Positions 33,287 through 43,938 of a stretch of DNA of 64,000 bases are shown piece after piece. How positions within the stretch are numbered: the stretch's first letter is position 1; the number at the start of each line of letters is the position of its first letter. Both the position numbers and the translations under genes were made by a program. A model generated the notes under the pieces. That model was not told where the DNA came from. It ran no database searches and saw only the letters and a list, made by a program, of their open reading frames with translations. The DNA is from Aquarana catesbeiana (taxonomy: Eukaryota; Chordata; Amphibia; Anura; Ranidae), in NCBI RefSeq assembly GCF_042186555.1, contig NC_133328.1, forward strand, positions 57,025,431 to 57,089,430, read 5' to 3'.

Positions 33287-33590
33287 TAATGCGGTGCACA
33301 CACAGGTGGACTTTTCAGCATCAAAAGGTCCGACGGTGTTTCCGACGGACGGACTTGAGATGGACTTCCGAATGAATGGACTTGCCTACACACGATCACA
33401 CCAAAGTCTGACGGATGACGTACACCGGACTAAAATAAGGAAGCATGTTCCAAATCTAAAGTCCGTCTGATTTTCAACCGAAAAAGTCCACTGCAGGTCC
33501 GATGAAGCCCACACACGGTCGTATTGTCCGACGGATTCGTCCCGTCGGACCAGTCTGCTCTAAAAGTCCGCCCGCGTGTACACGGCATTA
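33287..33590. mobile_element. Harbinger-like MITE
   Basis: TAATGCGGTGCACACAC at the left and the complement of TAATGCCGTGTACACGC at the right form a near-perfect terminal inverted repeat. The interior is rich in 'gtccgacgg' in both orientations, as in 59872-60319, which is related. It is non-coding. Confidence 0.65.
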
Positions 33591-34659
33591 GGGTTGGAGA
33601 TCATGCAGCGTGAAAGAATTCCCTTCCAATGATTTCTGCCCAACTTAAAAAGAAAGTGGCGAGCTCTTTTTGGGGGTACGGCCTTGAGGTTATCAAGGTA
33701 GGTGGAAAGGAGCACTTGACATCCAGTGAATGCAAGTTGGAAGGGGAGTTTGTAATCATTTATGGAGTGTAGAAACAAGTAATTGAGCCAACGTGTTTCG
33801 GGAAACGGACTCCCTCTTCCTTAGGGTTGTTGCTGCAAAATAATAAATGGGGAATAATCCCAAACAGGTGTGTCTGCAACAGAAGGATCAGGCGGATCGA
33901 TGTTGGCTGTGTTTACAGAAGCAGAATTGAGGAGTCAATTGAAAAATATTTCTTGGCCAAGACCTCAGACATGCTATATCTTTGTGTTGCGATTTAGGTG
34001 CAACTTTTTTTCTGAAATTGTCCTCCTTCCTTTGGTATTTGGTTGGACTAAATTTGAGCTGCATATGGAAGACTTTTTTTTTTTTTTTTTTTATTCATTT
34101 TCTCACTGCCTATTCACCTGTTTTGCCACATTGTGCCGACAGGGCCACTCACGACACATTTTGGCTGATTCACAAGGAATAGGACTGAATTTAAGCTGCC
34201 TATGGATGGCTTTTGTTAAGTTTCCAAGTTCATATACAAGCTTTTCTCATGGTCTTCATTCATTCTTACAAAGGTTTCTACGTTTCACAGAATTAATGGA
34301 AACTTGGCATTAGGCTACATTGAAATATTTGGAATAATCAAAACCAGGTACTAAAATTGTTATCCTTTGAGGGCTCATTCAGATGGTCACTGTGACCTTC
34401 ATGCTCAGGCACTTTTTGCTGTGTGTCTGCATCCACCTCGGAGCGCTGTGCAGGCCGCCCATAGAAGTGGGTGCGGACGTAGCAGCTGCACAGACACAAT
34501 TGCATGTCAAAATTTGACACACGGGCAGGAGTGGGAGCATCGATCCAAACACAGGCACTGTGCGACAGGTCTCATCAATGCCTGTCTGAATGTGCCCCAA
34601 GGCTAGAATTATAACCAAAATAGAATCGTGTACACTAAAATGATTTTGTAGCATCGCTC

Positions 34660-34690
<31 letters not shown>

Positions 34691-34768
34691 GACCAGGATT
34701 TGCTTGAATGCATTACATACACTACAATTAAATAGAAAACAAAGGCCATTTTCCCAACTTGTCTACAA
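33591..34768. other. Intronic sequence, no gene recognised
   Basis: 33735-33870 has 'ccaacgtgtttcggg' followed by 'ttccttagggttg', again the aacgtgtttcg/cttc-agg pairing. 34370-34605 looks like a MITE with ends 'gggctcattcagatgg' and 'gtctgaatgtgcccc'. Poly(A) at 34660-34682. The 147-codon plus frame at 33870-34313 has no domain signature. Confidence 0.3.
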
Positions 34769-34781
34769 AAATGAGATATAT

Positions 34782-34857
<76 letters not shown>
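34769..34857. repeat. (TA)n microsatellite
   Basis: About 89 bp of nearly pure TA. Self-complementary, with no unique content. Confidence 0.95.
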
Positions 34858-34860
<3 letters not shown>

Positions 34861-34885
34861 TTTTTTGCCCGTGTGCATGAAGCTT

Positions 34886-35190
34886 CAGGGCCAGTTCACA
34901 CCACATGCAGTGCGTTTTTTTCCTGCATCAAAAACACATGGAAAGTAGGTTATATATGGTTTCCAATGGCATAGTTCACACCAGTGCAGTCAGTTCCAGG
35001 GCTTTCCAATTCCCAAAAAAAAAAAGAAGGGTTAAAACACTGCACTGAAAACGCATTAAAACCGCACCAGATCCATTACAGTGGAAAAAAAAAACACCTG
35101 GGATGCATCCTGAAACGCATCAAAAACGTGCATGCAAAAACGCATGTGGAACGTATCTGGAGTGCATTTTTGTGGTGTGAATCAGCTCTT
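34886..35190. mobile_element. Terminal-inverted-repeat MITE
   Basis: 'agggccagttcacaccacat' at the left is mirrored by 'tgtggtgtgaatcagctct' at the right. The interior has 'aaaacgcat' words. It directly abuts the TTAA element at 35189. Similar ends occur at 47650-47912 and 48680-49138. Confidence 0.6.
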
Positions 35191-35328
35191 AAAGTAGAAC
35201 TAAAGACAAAACTTTTTTTTTCGTTATGGATAGAGGGGAGATAGATTAGAACATTAGAAGATTTTTTGCTTTCGGTGTCCCTGTTATGGAGATTTAACCT
35301 CTCTATTTATCCTGTTTGCCATTATCAT

Positions 35329-35395
35329 TTAAGCGGAGGTCCGCCAATTTTTCCAAAAGGCGGAAGTTCCATTTTTGTGTGGAACTCCGCTTTAA
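35329..35395. mobile_element. 67-bp TTAA mini-hairpin
   Basis: TTAAGCGGAGGTCCGCC at the left and GTGTGGAACTCCGCTTTAA at the right, with TTAA at both outer edges and complementary GGCGGAAGTTCC / GGAACTCCGC blocks. It resembles the end-to-end fusion of the two termini of 49255-49730, with everything between lost. Confidence 0.55.
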
Positions 35396-35408
35396 AAGGG
35401 GAAAGTAT

Positions 35409-35546
<138 letters not shown>

Positions 35547-35817
35547 ACACTAAAATTTTGGGTTGTCACCAGAAAAGTAATAACAGGGAAATCTTCCAAT
35601 GGGGACATTAGTTCTGGTGATCTGGGGTTCCCCAAGAAATTCCCTTAATTTGCAGGGATTTCCTCTCACTTCCTGTTTGGCTGTAAGACAGGAAGTGAAT
35701 GGAAATCTCTGAAAAAGGGACACAGATAGCGGAAAAAAAAAAAAAAAAAAAAATCAGACTGGGTTATAACCCTCCCTTGCTCTATTCAAAATGAAAAGAA
35801 ACATGTTTGCCTATAGT

Positions 35818-36221
35818 TTAAGCCTAGTGCACACAATGAGAATATCGGATGAATGATCGTCCATTTTTGATATGAGACTAGCATGCAAAAAATAAAAAAT
35901 AAAATATACGATGACGTTACAAAAGTTATGAAAATTCTTGTAGGACAGAATAAAACTTTGGAAGTGATGTAATGTGTTGTATTAATTTTGTTTCCGAGCA
36001 TGCATGGTCTTGTTATGATTTTTTTTTGGACGAATATTGTACTGATTAAATGAAAATCATACATTCTGGTATCATACGAGAAAAATTTGTGTTTGTCCCT
36101 TCGGATAATTTCATATGAACACCTCTCTCGAAAGCTGTGTACAAACGATCAGATTATCGTACGATCGCTTCAAAAGTTGTATTTTTCATCTGATTTTCTG
36201 ATCATGTGTAGCAGGCATTAA
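35818..36221. mobile_element. Terminal-inverted-repeat element between TTAA sites
   Basis: TTAAGCCTAGTGCACACAATG at the left and the complement of TTAATGCCTGCTACACATG at the right. Inner words 'catacgagaaaaat' and 'cgtacgatcg' are palindromic. Its left TTAA is shared with 35189-35821 and its right TTAA (36218-36221) opens the next repeat. Superfamily is uncertain between Harbinger-like and TTAA type. Confidence 0.5.
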
Positions 36222-36995
36222 AGTAGATGTGAGCCCAATCACTAAAACCTGATAAAACATGTTACCGTAATTCCAAGTTTACAGTAGGTTTTTAATCGCT
36301 TTATAACTACAGATTTCATTAAAACTATACCCAGTAATCCTGCTGTGAAGATCATTGTCCAGGCACTTCTAATTATAGGAGGTCAATGCTTTGTCCCTTT
36401 CTTCCAACTGTTCTGCATCGTCACCTCGTTATGTGAGCTGCTCGACCTCGTGATAAGGGATAACAGGCAGAACTGCTGCGATTCTGCCCACGATCCCAAC
36501 TCTGGTGCCAATCACAGCACACTTGCGCAACTCCACAGGTACACGATTTTCAACTTTGATTCAACTTTACACTCTCTGGATCAAATTTGAATCAAAGTAA
36601 TGCAGGCACCTTTTTTTAAGTCGCACCAATTTAAATGATTGCCATTGAAAAGAATGGGCTGTGACTTGTCGTGCTATTTTGATGTCCAAAGTCGCATGAC
36701 AAGCCACACAAGTATGAATGGAACCCAAGTAATTATGTGCAACCACCCCAAAAGGAAGCGCATGTAGACAGCACAGAGATGTTAAAAAGGTAAAACTATA
36801 TTTTCTAAAAAGAAAAATCAATACAATGGTTTAATGGTCACTGTGTCTATAACATACCAGTTCACATGGATCTTTCTCCATCATGGACTCAGAGATGGAT
36901 CAAATCACGGCCGATTCAGTAGGGACCAGCCAAGATTTGATCAGTGTATGGGCAGACTGGCTGTACTGAAGTTGATCCATCAATTTCAGTACAAC
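36222..36995. other. Repeat fragments, no gene
   Basis: 36218-36460 is a TTAA-started fragment related to 26080-26300. 36540-36740 has 'caaagtcgcatgacaag' words, as at 11450 and 47690. 36880-36995 is the left part of a repeat interrupted by the element at 36999; it resumes at 37396 ('caggtcagatttttgac'). Confidence 0.35.
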
Positions 36996-36998
36996 TAA

Positions 36999-37392
36999 GG
37001 CCGCATTCACACGAGGCGGACTCCGTTTCCACGGAGTCCGCCTCGGTCCGCCGGCTCAGCGGGAGATCAGTCCGTTGATCTCCGCTGAGCCAGCGGATGA
37101 CAGGCCCCTCTCTGCTCACTGAACGGGGAGGGGCTTGTCAGGCGCCGCTGCTGCCTATGGAGGGATCGGATGAAAACGGACAGCGTGTCCGTTTTCGTCA
37201 GATCTCACCCGATCCGATAGCGACGGATCTGGACGTAGGGCCATCCGTCTGCTTTTAGCGGATCGGACCGGATGTCAGCGGACATGTCTCCGCTGACATC
37301 CGTCGCTCCATAGGCTAACATGGAGCGCCTGTTTAGGTCCGCCGTCAAAACTGACAGGCGGACCTGAACGGTCCAATCATGTGAAAGGGGCC
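36999..37392. mobile_element. Harbinger-like MITE with TAA duplication
   Basis: GGCCGCATTCACACGAGGCGG at the left and the complement of GGCCCCTTTCACATGATTGG at the right, flanked by TAA at 36996-36998 and 37393-37395. The interior is built from 'gtccgccg', 'gcggac' and 'gatcgga' palindromes. It inserted in an older repeat. The minus-strand frame at 36916-37119 is spurious. Confidence 0.75.
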
Positions 37393-37589
37393 TAACAGGT
37401 CAGATTTTTGACATGCAATTACTATAGATGCTAGCAGTAATCATTGTGTTCTGCCAGCCAGGAAGGCTTCCCCCGCCACAATACAATAGAGCTGATTGAG
37501 GCATTCTCCCATCACTACAGTCAGGGAATCAAATGTTTTTTTTTTTTTTCCTTGCGCCTGTGGTTGCAAGAATAAAAATCAAATCATCT

Positions 37590-37719
37590 ATGGCACATGT
37601 GTCAAACACAAGGCCTGTGAGCCAAATCCAGCCCTCCAGGCTATTCCATGTAGCCCTCACACCCAGGGAGAAGGGTGGAAGTAAGGTGTGGACAGCCTGT
37701 GAAAGAGTTGAACACTGTA
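37590..37719. mobile_element. hAT-type terminus beside the 31-bp minisatellite
   Basis: 'atgtgtcaaacacaaggcc' and 'gagccaaatccagccctcc' are the kind of terminal words found in widespread vertebrate hAT (Charlie-like) elements. The segment runs directly into the minisatellite. The assignment is by recognition only. Confidence 0.4.
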
Positions 37720-38178
37720 CTCTGTAGGCAGCGCGCCCCTGAACCCTGCACTCTGTAGGCAGCGCGCCCCTGAACCCTGCACTCTGTAGGCAGCGCGCCC
37801 CTGAACCCTGCACTCTGTAGGCAGCGCGCCCCTGAACCCTGCACTCTGTAGGCAGCGCGCCCCTGAACCCTGCACTCTGTAGGCAGCGCGCCCCTGAACC
37901 CTGCACTCTGTAGGCAGCGCGCCCCTGAACCCTGCACTCTGTAGGCAGCGCGCCCCTGAACCCTGCACTCTGTAGGCAGCGCGCCCCTGAACCCTGCACT
38001 CTGTAGGCAGCGCGCCCCTGAACCCTGCACTCTGTAGGCAGCGCGCCCCTGAACCCTGCACTCTGTAGGCAGCGCGCCCCTGAACCCTGCACTCTGTAGG
38101 CAGCGCGCCCCTGAACCCTGCACTCTGTAGGCAGCGCGCCCCTGAACCCTGCACTCTGTAGGCAGCGCGCCCCTGAAC
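37720..38178. repeat. 31-bp minisatellite, 15 units
   Basis: Unit starts CTCTGTAGGCAGCGCGCCCC and ends TGAACCCTGCA. First start is 37720 and last 38154, exactly 14 steps of 31 bp, with the last unit cut at about 24 bases. Units look identical after the first. 31 is not a multiple of 3, so the repeat cycles through all frames and creates three long minus-strand ORFs of about 200 codons that are not genes. Confidence 0.97.
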
Positions 38179-38299
38179 TCCACATAACGCACTCCTGGCA
38201 TTTGTTGCCCCTTGACCCTCCCCACTGCACAATTTGGCCACACCCACCATTTTATGCATGAATGTGTGTGCGTGGGGGGGTTGAGTTCCTGCACCTATT

Positions 38300-38670
38300 C
38301 TCTAAAAATAAATAAATAAAATCCCTGCATAAATTGTTATAATCTTACAGATAAAACCGTCCCCTTTGGGAACCACCATAATGCTGGTGCGGCTCCAATG
38401 AAATAGAGAGTGACACCACTGATCTATGGCTTGCCTAAGTTTTGCCCCTTCTATATGTTCAGCCCTCACATGCATAAGCTGACATGCCCCCTCACTGAAC
38501 CTTATTTGCCATTGTAGAAGCCCAATCATCCAGAATGTCTAGGTCAGCGTGTAAACTGGAGAATCTTCCACTGATTGGATTACACTACATAGCTCGGTGT
38601 CACCTGCAAACATGGAAAGTGTACTTTAATCTTAAATGCTGCATCATTTATAAATAAGCTAAACAGTAAG
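38300..38670 (-). mobile_element. Possible LINE (CR1-like) non-coding 3' region fragment
   Basis: Phrases such as 'atcatccagaatgtctagg', 'tagctcggtgtcacctgc' and 'atttataaataagctaaaca' resemble untranslated parts of CR1-type elements in tetrapods. No reading frame or tail confirms this. 48385-48660 may belong to the same type. Confidence 0.35.
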
Positions 38671-38847
38671 TCCTCGTGCACACAGGGCGTGTGGTCATCT
38701 CTCCTAGACGACTTACCACCAGGCAGCAGTGTTTTAGCAGAAAAACTCTTGACGCCGGTAAATGCATTTAGACACATCAAGTGTTTGGGCGTTTATTATT
38801 CTGGCCAGTGAAATTACTTATTTTTTTTAATGTTATTTTTTTTAACT

Positions 38848-39100
38848 TAAAAGGCCCCCCCCTCTCCTCTGACCCTCAGTTGTTAGAAGATCAAGTAAAC
38901 CTCCACCAAAAGTGCACTTGGCAGAGGAATAACAGAAACTCACTTAAACACCACCACCACCAGGTAAACAAAAGGAGACAAGTGAATACAGAATAGGGTG
39001 GAAATATAGACGCTCTCCTGGAAGATTCATGGAAATACCATTACCGGTAAGTCTAACGGGGTTTCCCCCCCCCTCATCTTCCATGACAGCTACTTGAGGA
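38848..39100. repeat. DIRS 3'-side terminal blocks
   Basis: Outer block A, 'ctctcctctgaccctcag' (38848-38885), and inner block B, 'cctcatcttcca' with 'gacagctacttga' (39060-39100). ATTACCGGTAAGT at 39040-39052 is a palindromic word next to block B. Their complements are at the other end in the opposite nesting order. Confidence 0.8.
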
Positions 39101-39120
39101 TAAGCAAGATTCTATACCTC

Positions 39121-39153
39121 GGGGGGGGGGGGGGGGGGGGGGATGGGGGGGGG
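39121..39153 (+). repeat. Poly(G) tract
   Basis: 22 consecutive G, then AT, then nine G, near the 3' end of the DIRS recombinase region. A quadruplex candidate and a likely assembly or sequencing weak spot. Confidence 0.85.
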
Positions 39154-39159
39154 CGACAG

Positions 39160-40260
39160 CCTGAAGCACTTTCCTACCAAAGGAGAGGTCCTGGCTGGAG
39201 AGCATCTGGACTCTATAATGCTTGATGAACGCATGAGAGGAGGACCAGACACCAGCTTTAGAAATTTCTTCTCATGATGCTCCTGCTCTTTCTGCCCATG
39301 ACACGGCCAAAGATGTCGTTGAATGAGCTCTAACTCTGGAAGGAGGGATGCTTCCCTAATCCATCTGGAAATGGAACTTTTAGATGCTTTGGTCCCCCTT
39401 CTTGGGGCCACTGAACACTAAGAGTTGGGAGGATCTCCTAAACTCACTAGACCTTTCTAGTTAAAGCAGAAGGCATCTTTTTCACGTCCAAAAATCTAAA
39501 TCTTTCCTCTTCCGCATTCTTGGGGGAGGAACAAAAACTAGGAAGCACTACCTCCTGGGACCTGTGAAAACAACTTTGGGTAAGTACAAAGGATCGGGCC
39601 TAATCACTACTCTGTCCTCTAAAATCCTCAGGAAAGGGTCCTTACAGGAAAGGGACTCTAGATCAAAAATTCTTCTCCCTGACATTATAGCCAAAAGAAA
39701 GGTAATCTTTAAGGAAATCAATTTCAGAGAGGCCTCATGCAATGGCTCAAAAGGAGCATTTAATACCAAGGACAGATCCCAGGGAGGAATCTGTTTACCT
39801 GGGTGTACTCCTAAGTTCTGGCTGAAAGGAACCTCCTGACCAAAGGGTCCTCAGCTAGTCTTTTTTCTGCAAACAGACAGGGCAGCAACCTGAACCTTAA
39901 GGGTGCTGACAGAAAGTCCTTTCTCCACTTACCTCTAAAAAAAATCTAATACATAGGGAGTAGAAAAAGAATCTATTCCTGTCTTCTTCTGCCAGGAAAC
40001 AAACGTTTTCCAAACTTTCCCATAGATTTTTCTTGTGACTAATGTACGGCTGTCCAGGATAATCTTAACGCTCTCTGAACACCCCCTTAGCTGTAGGATG
40101 CGCCGCTCAGCCGCCAGGCTGTCAAATGGAAGGTCTGAGGGTTTGGATGGAGCACCGGCCCCTGACGGAGAAAATTCCTCCACTCCGGCAGGGGCCGGGG
40201 TTCTATTGAGAGAGCTCTTAGCAAGGAGAACAAACTCCTCCTGGGCCACCAAGGGGCAAT
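39160..40260 (-). pseudogene. DIRS tyrosine recombinase, broken
   Basis: Minus-strand fragments carry, in order, an N-terminal core-binding region (SRTLVTRKIYGKVWKTF, about 40030-40075), the first catalytic-Arg region (LLAIMSGRRIFDL, about 39675), GTKASKSSISRWIREA (39355-39400), RAHSTTSLAVSWAERAGAS (about 39255-39315) with the conserved His, and a C-terminal SSHAFIKHYRVQ (about 39200-39240) with the nucleophile-type Tyr. These sit in different frames with a TGA inside. Such an enzyme would integrate the circular DNA copy. It is not functional here. Confidence 0.75.
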
Positions 40261-40448
40261 CAGGATAATTTCTGCTTGATCTGCCGAACTACCAGCGGTA
40301 AGAGGAAATGCATAGGCTAGAGTGAAATTCCACGGGTAGGAGAGTGCATCTGTCCCTAAGGACTCTGTCTCTCTTTCCAGCAAAAAGAAAACCGGTAGTT
40401 TCTTGTTGAGACTGGATGCAAAAAGATCCACTCTGGGAACACCCCACT

Positions 40449-40934
40449 TTACACGATCTCCTGGATTGTGTCTTGATTCAGTTCCCGACTGCCGGCACTG
40501 ATATTTATTCTGCTCAGATAGTCCACCAGAACATTCGCTGAACCACTGATGTGCACCGCTCTGATTGAAGAGACATTATTCTCTGTCCAGGGCAGAATCT
40601 GCTGGGTTAACAATAGAAGATTATCTGAGCGAGTGTCCCCTTGCTTGTTTAGGTATGCCACGGTCCTTGTCTGAAAAAAATCAACAGGTCCTTTGAATTG
40701 ACCCTCTCCTTCAGAGCAACTAATGCCTTCCCCACTGCTAACAGTTCTCTGAAATTTAATGAGTGACATGCCTCCTCTGGCAGCCAGGCCCCTGAGTGAG
40801 CTCCACAGGCTGGCATCTGTAGTAATTTTTCATTGGGGAATTCTGTGCCCAGTCCTTCCCTCCCTGCAGATGTTCCTGCTGCTCCCACCAGGACAGATTG
40901 AGAAAATCCTCTCTTGGAAGCTGTATGAGCTGAT
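40449..40934 (-). pseudogene. DIRS RNase H domain, frameshifted
   Basis: Follows the RT on the minus strand. SLNFRELLAVGKAL (about 40730-40770) is the conserved Glu region. RTVAYLNKQGDTRSDN (about 40630-40680) and HISGSANVLVDYLSR (about 40500-40545) with its Asp are typical of DIRS/Ngaro RNase H. Two overlapping frames are needed to cover them, so at least one frameshift exists. Confidence 0.75.
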
Positions 40935-41915
40935 TCAAAAGCTTTTTCTGCAATCCCAATGACGCAGAAAAAACGCCTGAAGGGGCCTGGAATGCAATTG
41001 GGCCCATGGCACCCCTGGAATGGCTGCAGTCATTAAGCCCAATAACTGCATGATCTGACGAAGGGAGGCCTGTGGGAGCAACCTGAAGTTCTGCATGGAG
41101 AGAAGAATCTTTAAAATCTTTTCTTCCGGAGGATTAATCTTTTGGGCAACAGTGTCTATTAGGTAACCTAAAAAGGGCATGCTCTGGGAGGGAACCAGGC
41201 AAGACTTCTGCCGATTGACCTTCCACTCCAATTTCTGAAAGGTCTGTAAGATCAATTGTAGATTCTGAACAAGGCTCTCTTTCTCTCGGGTAAAGACCAA
41301 AAAATCGTCTAAATATGGAACGTTTGATACCCTCTGTATCCGAAAATAGACCATGACTTCGGCCATGATTTTCATGAAAATCCTTGGTGCTGCCGAGAGA
41401 CCAAAAGGGAGGGCTCTGAACTGCCAATAACTTGGACCGTTCTCCATGAGAAGTGCAAATCTAAGGAACTTTTGATGACTCTGGCAGATTGGTACATGAA
41501 GATAAGCGTCCTGAAGATCCAGGGTTACCATGAACACTCCTTGTAATAAAAGATTACTTACAGAATAAATGTTTTCCATCCGGAATCGTCTGTAGACTAT
41601 GAATCTGTTCAGGATGCTTAAATTGATGACCATCCAAAACCCGTCGGTAGCCTTCCTTAGCAGAAAGACGTGAGAATAAAATCCTCTGAATTTTTGATCT
41701 TCTGGAATGGGAGAAATAACACCCTCTGTTTCCCACATCGCAATCAGATTCACCATGGCTTGCCGTCTCTTTTGGTCCCTCGGCAGATGGGTAAGAAAAA
41801 ACCTCTGGGGTGGGGGGCTTTTGAATTCCAACCTGTAACCTCTATCATTTGGAGGATAAAAGGATTGCTGGAAATCTCTGCCCATTCCTTGATGAAATGG
41901 GACAATCTCCCTCAA
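40935..41915 (-). CDS. DIRS reverse transcriptase, open 326-codon frame
   Basis: This frame is uninterrupted from the first ATG at 41915, though its true start is probably further upstream. Motifs in order are GVISPIPEDQKFRGFYSHVF (about residue 70), MVTLDLQDAYLHVPI with a catalytic Asp, LPFGLSAAPRIFMKIMAEV, YLDDFLVF with the two catalytic Asp, and LGYLIDT. This is the RT palm as found in DIRS/Ngaro elements. It would copy element RNA into DNA with the following RNase H. It is the only intact part of the element, and its expression is unlikely given the broken neighbours. Confidence 0.85.
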   Translation of the reverse strand: MREIVPFHQGMGRDFQQSFYPPNDRGYRLEFKSPPPQRFFLTHLPRDQKRRQAMVNLIAMWETEGVISPIPEDQKFRGFYSHVFLLRKATDGFWMVINLSILNRFIVYRRFRMENIYSVSNLLLQGVFMVTLDLQDAYLHVPICQSHQKFLRFALLMENGPSYWQFRALPFGLSAAPRIFMKIMAEVMVYFRIQRVSNVPYLDDFLVFTREKESLVQNLQLILQTFQKLEWKVNRQKSCLVPSQSMPFLGYLIDTVAQKINPPEEKILKILLSMQNFRLLPQASLRQIMQLLGLMTAAIPGVPWAQLHSRPLQAFFLRHWDCRKSF

Positions 41916-42113
41916 ACTTCTGCTCTGGCGTCACTGGGGATTTTTGGTAGGGGCTGAAGAAGCAAAGAGTGCCCCCTCTTTTTGCTTGTCTTTGTTAAAA
42001 GACCATTTCTTTGCCTGTTACCCTTAAAATGGACTTGTTCTGAAAGCCACTCTTATTCTGGGGCTTATTCTTTTGAGAAGATGGAAACCGTTTACTCTTC
42101 TCGGAGGAACGAG

Positions 42114-43137
42114 CTAGGACTTCCTCTGAGGAAGAACCGAATAAGAGAGTTTGCGCTCAAAGGGTATGCCGCAGAGTTTAATCTTGGAGACTAGATCACC
42201 TTCCCAAGATTTCAAACAGATGGCCCGTCTAGCTGAATTAATGAGTGCTGAAGTTCTGGCCACAGATTTTAGAGAATCTGCTGCCACATCAGCCAAAAAA
42301 GCAACTGACTTGGCAATAAGGGGTAGAGAATCCCTGATCTCCTCTATGGGGGTGTTGGAGGAGAGAAGGTCATCCAGACGTTGGACCCACACATCTAAAT
42401 TCCTAGCAACATAGATGGATGCTACAGCTGGTCCTAAAGAAAAGGCAGAGGCATCACAGGCCTTACGTAATAAAGAGTCAGCCTTCCTATCCATCTGCGC
42501 TTTAAGGACTCCAGAGTCCTCAAATGAAAGATCTGACTTTTTAGATACTTGTGACATAGGAGCATCTAATCTAGGACATTTGAAAAAACTTCCTCAAAAT
42601 CGGACTGAAAGAGAAACCATCTCTTGTGTCCTCTAGACTGGAACAACCTTTTGTTATTGTGAAAAGGATCACGTCCTTGAGTGAATGATGCACAGGAAAA
42701 GACCTAGTTTTCCGTCCTTGCAGACCTCCGTACATTTTATCCTGAACAGATTGGGCTTGCTGAGGCATCTCAATTAATAGTCTGTCAATATCTTCAAATG
42801 GAAAAAAAGATACCAGTATCCTCATCCTCTGATACATGCAGATGTAGATACCGGATTCTCACCTTCTTCCAAATCAGAAACATTACGTGAACTACTGGTC
42901 TTTGATACTAAAAGAAGTCACAGGTTTAGAAGTGGAAGGCCCTAGCCCAGCTACTCTGTCGTTAAAGGACCGAAAAGAGGCCACTACCTCCTTCATAGAA
43001 GTCATCAACTCCTTAAAAGAGGCAGTAGACCCAGAACCTGCCTTTGATGGAATACAATCCTCACAAAATAGTGTCTTACAACTATCAGAAAGCCTAGCTC
43101 TACAGTCCCCACATTTTTTCTTTATAGGTTTGTCAAC
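42114..43137 (-). pseudogene. DIRS gag-like ORF, fragmented
   Basis: On the minus strand 43050-43137 encodes a Cys cluster, CGDCRARLSDSCKTLFCEDC. 42571-42837 continues in another frame. 42114-42557 encodes a helical region (VASIYVARNLDVWVQRLDDL, ARRAICLKSWEGDLVSK) matching the conserved core of DIRS gag. The role is assumed to be RNA or particle binding. Three frames are needed, so it is broken. A poly(A) run at 43141-43170 lies just upstream. Confidence 0.7.
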
Positions 43138-43819
43138 CTAGGAAAAAAAAAAAAAAAAAAAAAAAAAAAACACAGAAAACAAAACCATAAAAAAGGTTTA
43201 TACAGACCCCCCTGCAGCAGTAGCTCTTTATTCACAGACAAGGGCTTAGCTTGGGGGCAGTATTGGACCCAGATGCCACCGCTGGCTCAATGAGAGCGGG
43301 TGCTCCATCCTCAGTCCTGTCCTCAAGTTCCATAGAAGAGAACGTAGGCCGGCTGGTGAAACTCCTCTGGCCGCCACTGCACTGCTAAACTAGCCTGCCC
43401 TGCGTCTGGCAGACTGTTTCCAAAGCAGCGAGTCCCCTGCATTGTACCACGCTGAGATCCTTTAAGAAAACAGCGACTCAGAAGTACGTCATGTCACTTC
43501 CGGTTCCAGCGTTATCTTGCCGCGTCACCGGAAGTCCTCTGGCGCCATTTTGGTACACCCAATGCGGGGAAGACACAAGGAAGATGCCTCTCCACACAGA
43601 TAGACAATGGACCTGGAAGGGAGTTGCCACTGCTAAACCACCAGGGAGGCAAGTAACCCAATACATACAGGGGGCCCTTCTTGGTCTAAAAACATAGAAA
43701 AACACCCCAGACATGGCCACAACCAATCCTGAATATCACCACAGAAGGGGGGTCCACCAACCACAGTTACCAGACCTATAAAAAAAAACCACAAACATTA
43801 CTGGAGGGTCTGGAAACAC

Positions 43820-43938
43820 AACAACTGAGGGTCAGAGGAGAGGAAGGGGCTTTTTAAATTGTGTCCGATTTATGTTTCCTGTACAGGGCAGAGCCAATCA
43901 TCTCTCAAGTAGCTGTCCTGGAAGATGAGGGGGGAAAC
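43820..43938. repeat. DIRS 5'-side terminal blocks
   Basis: Inner block A' 'ctgagggtcagaggagagg' (43820-43858) and outer block B' 'tcaagtagctgtcctgg' plus 'gaagatgagg' (43903-43938) are complements of blocks A and B at the other end. A is terminal on one side and internal on the other, and B the reverse. From 43941 to 44657 I see no gene, only a poly(A) run at 44025-44044. Confidence 0.8.

Noticed and set aside
37720..38178. CRISPR-like regular repeats
   Set aside because: Units are contiguous with no unique spacers, and the window is eukaryotic.
37529..38294. Three overlapping minus-strand ORFs of 200-233 codons
   Set aside because: All are translations of the 31-bp minisatellite, which is open in every frame because 31 is not a multiple of 3 and the unit lacks stops. 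No domain, splice or promoter evidence.
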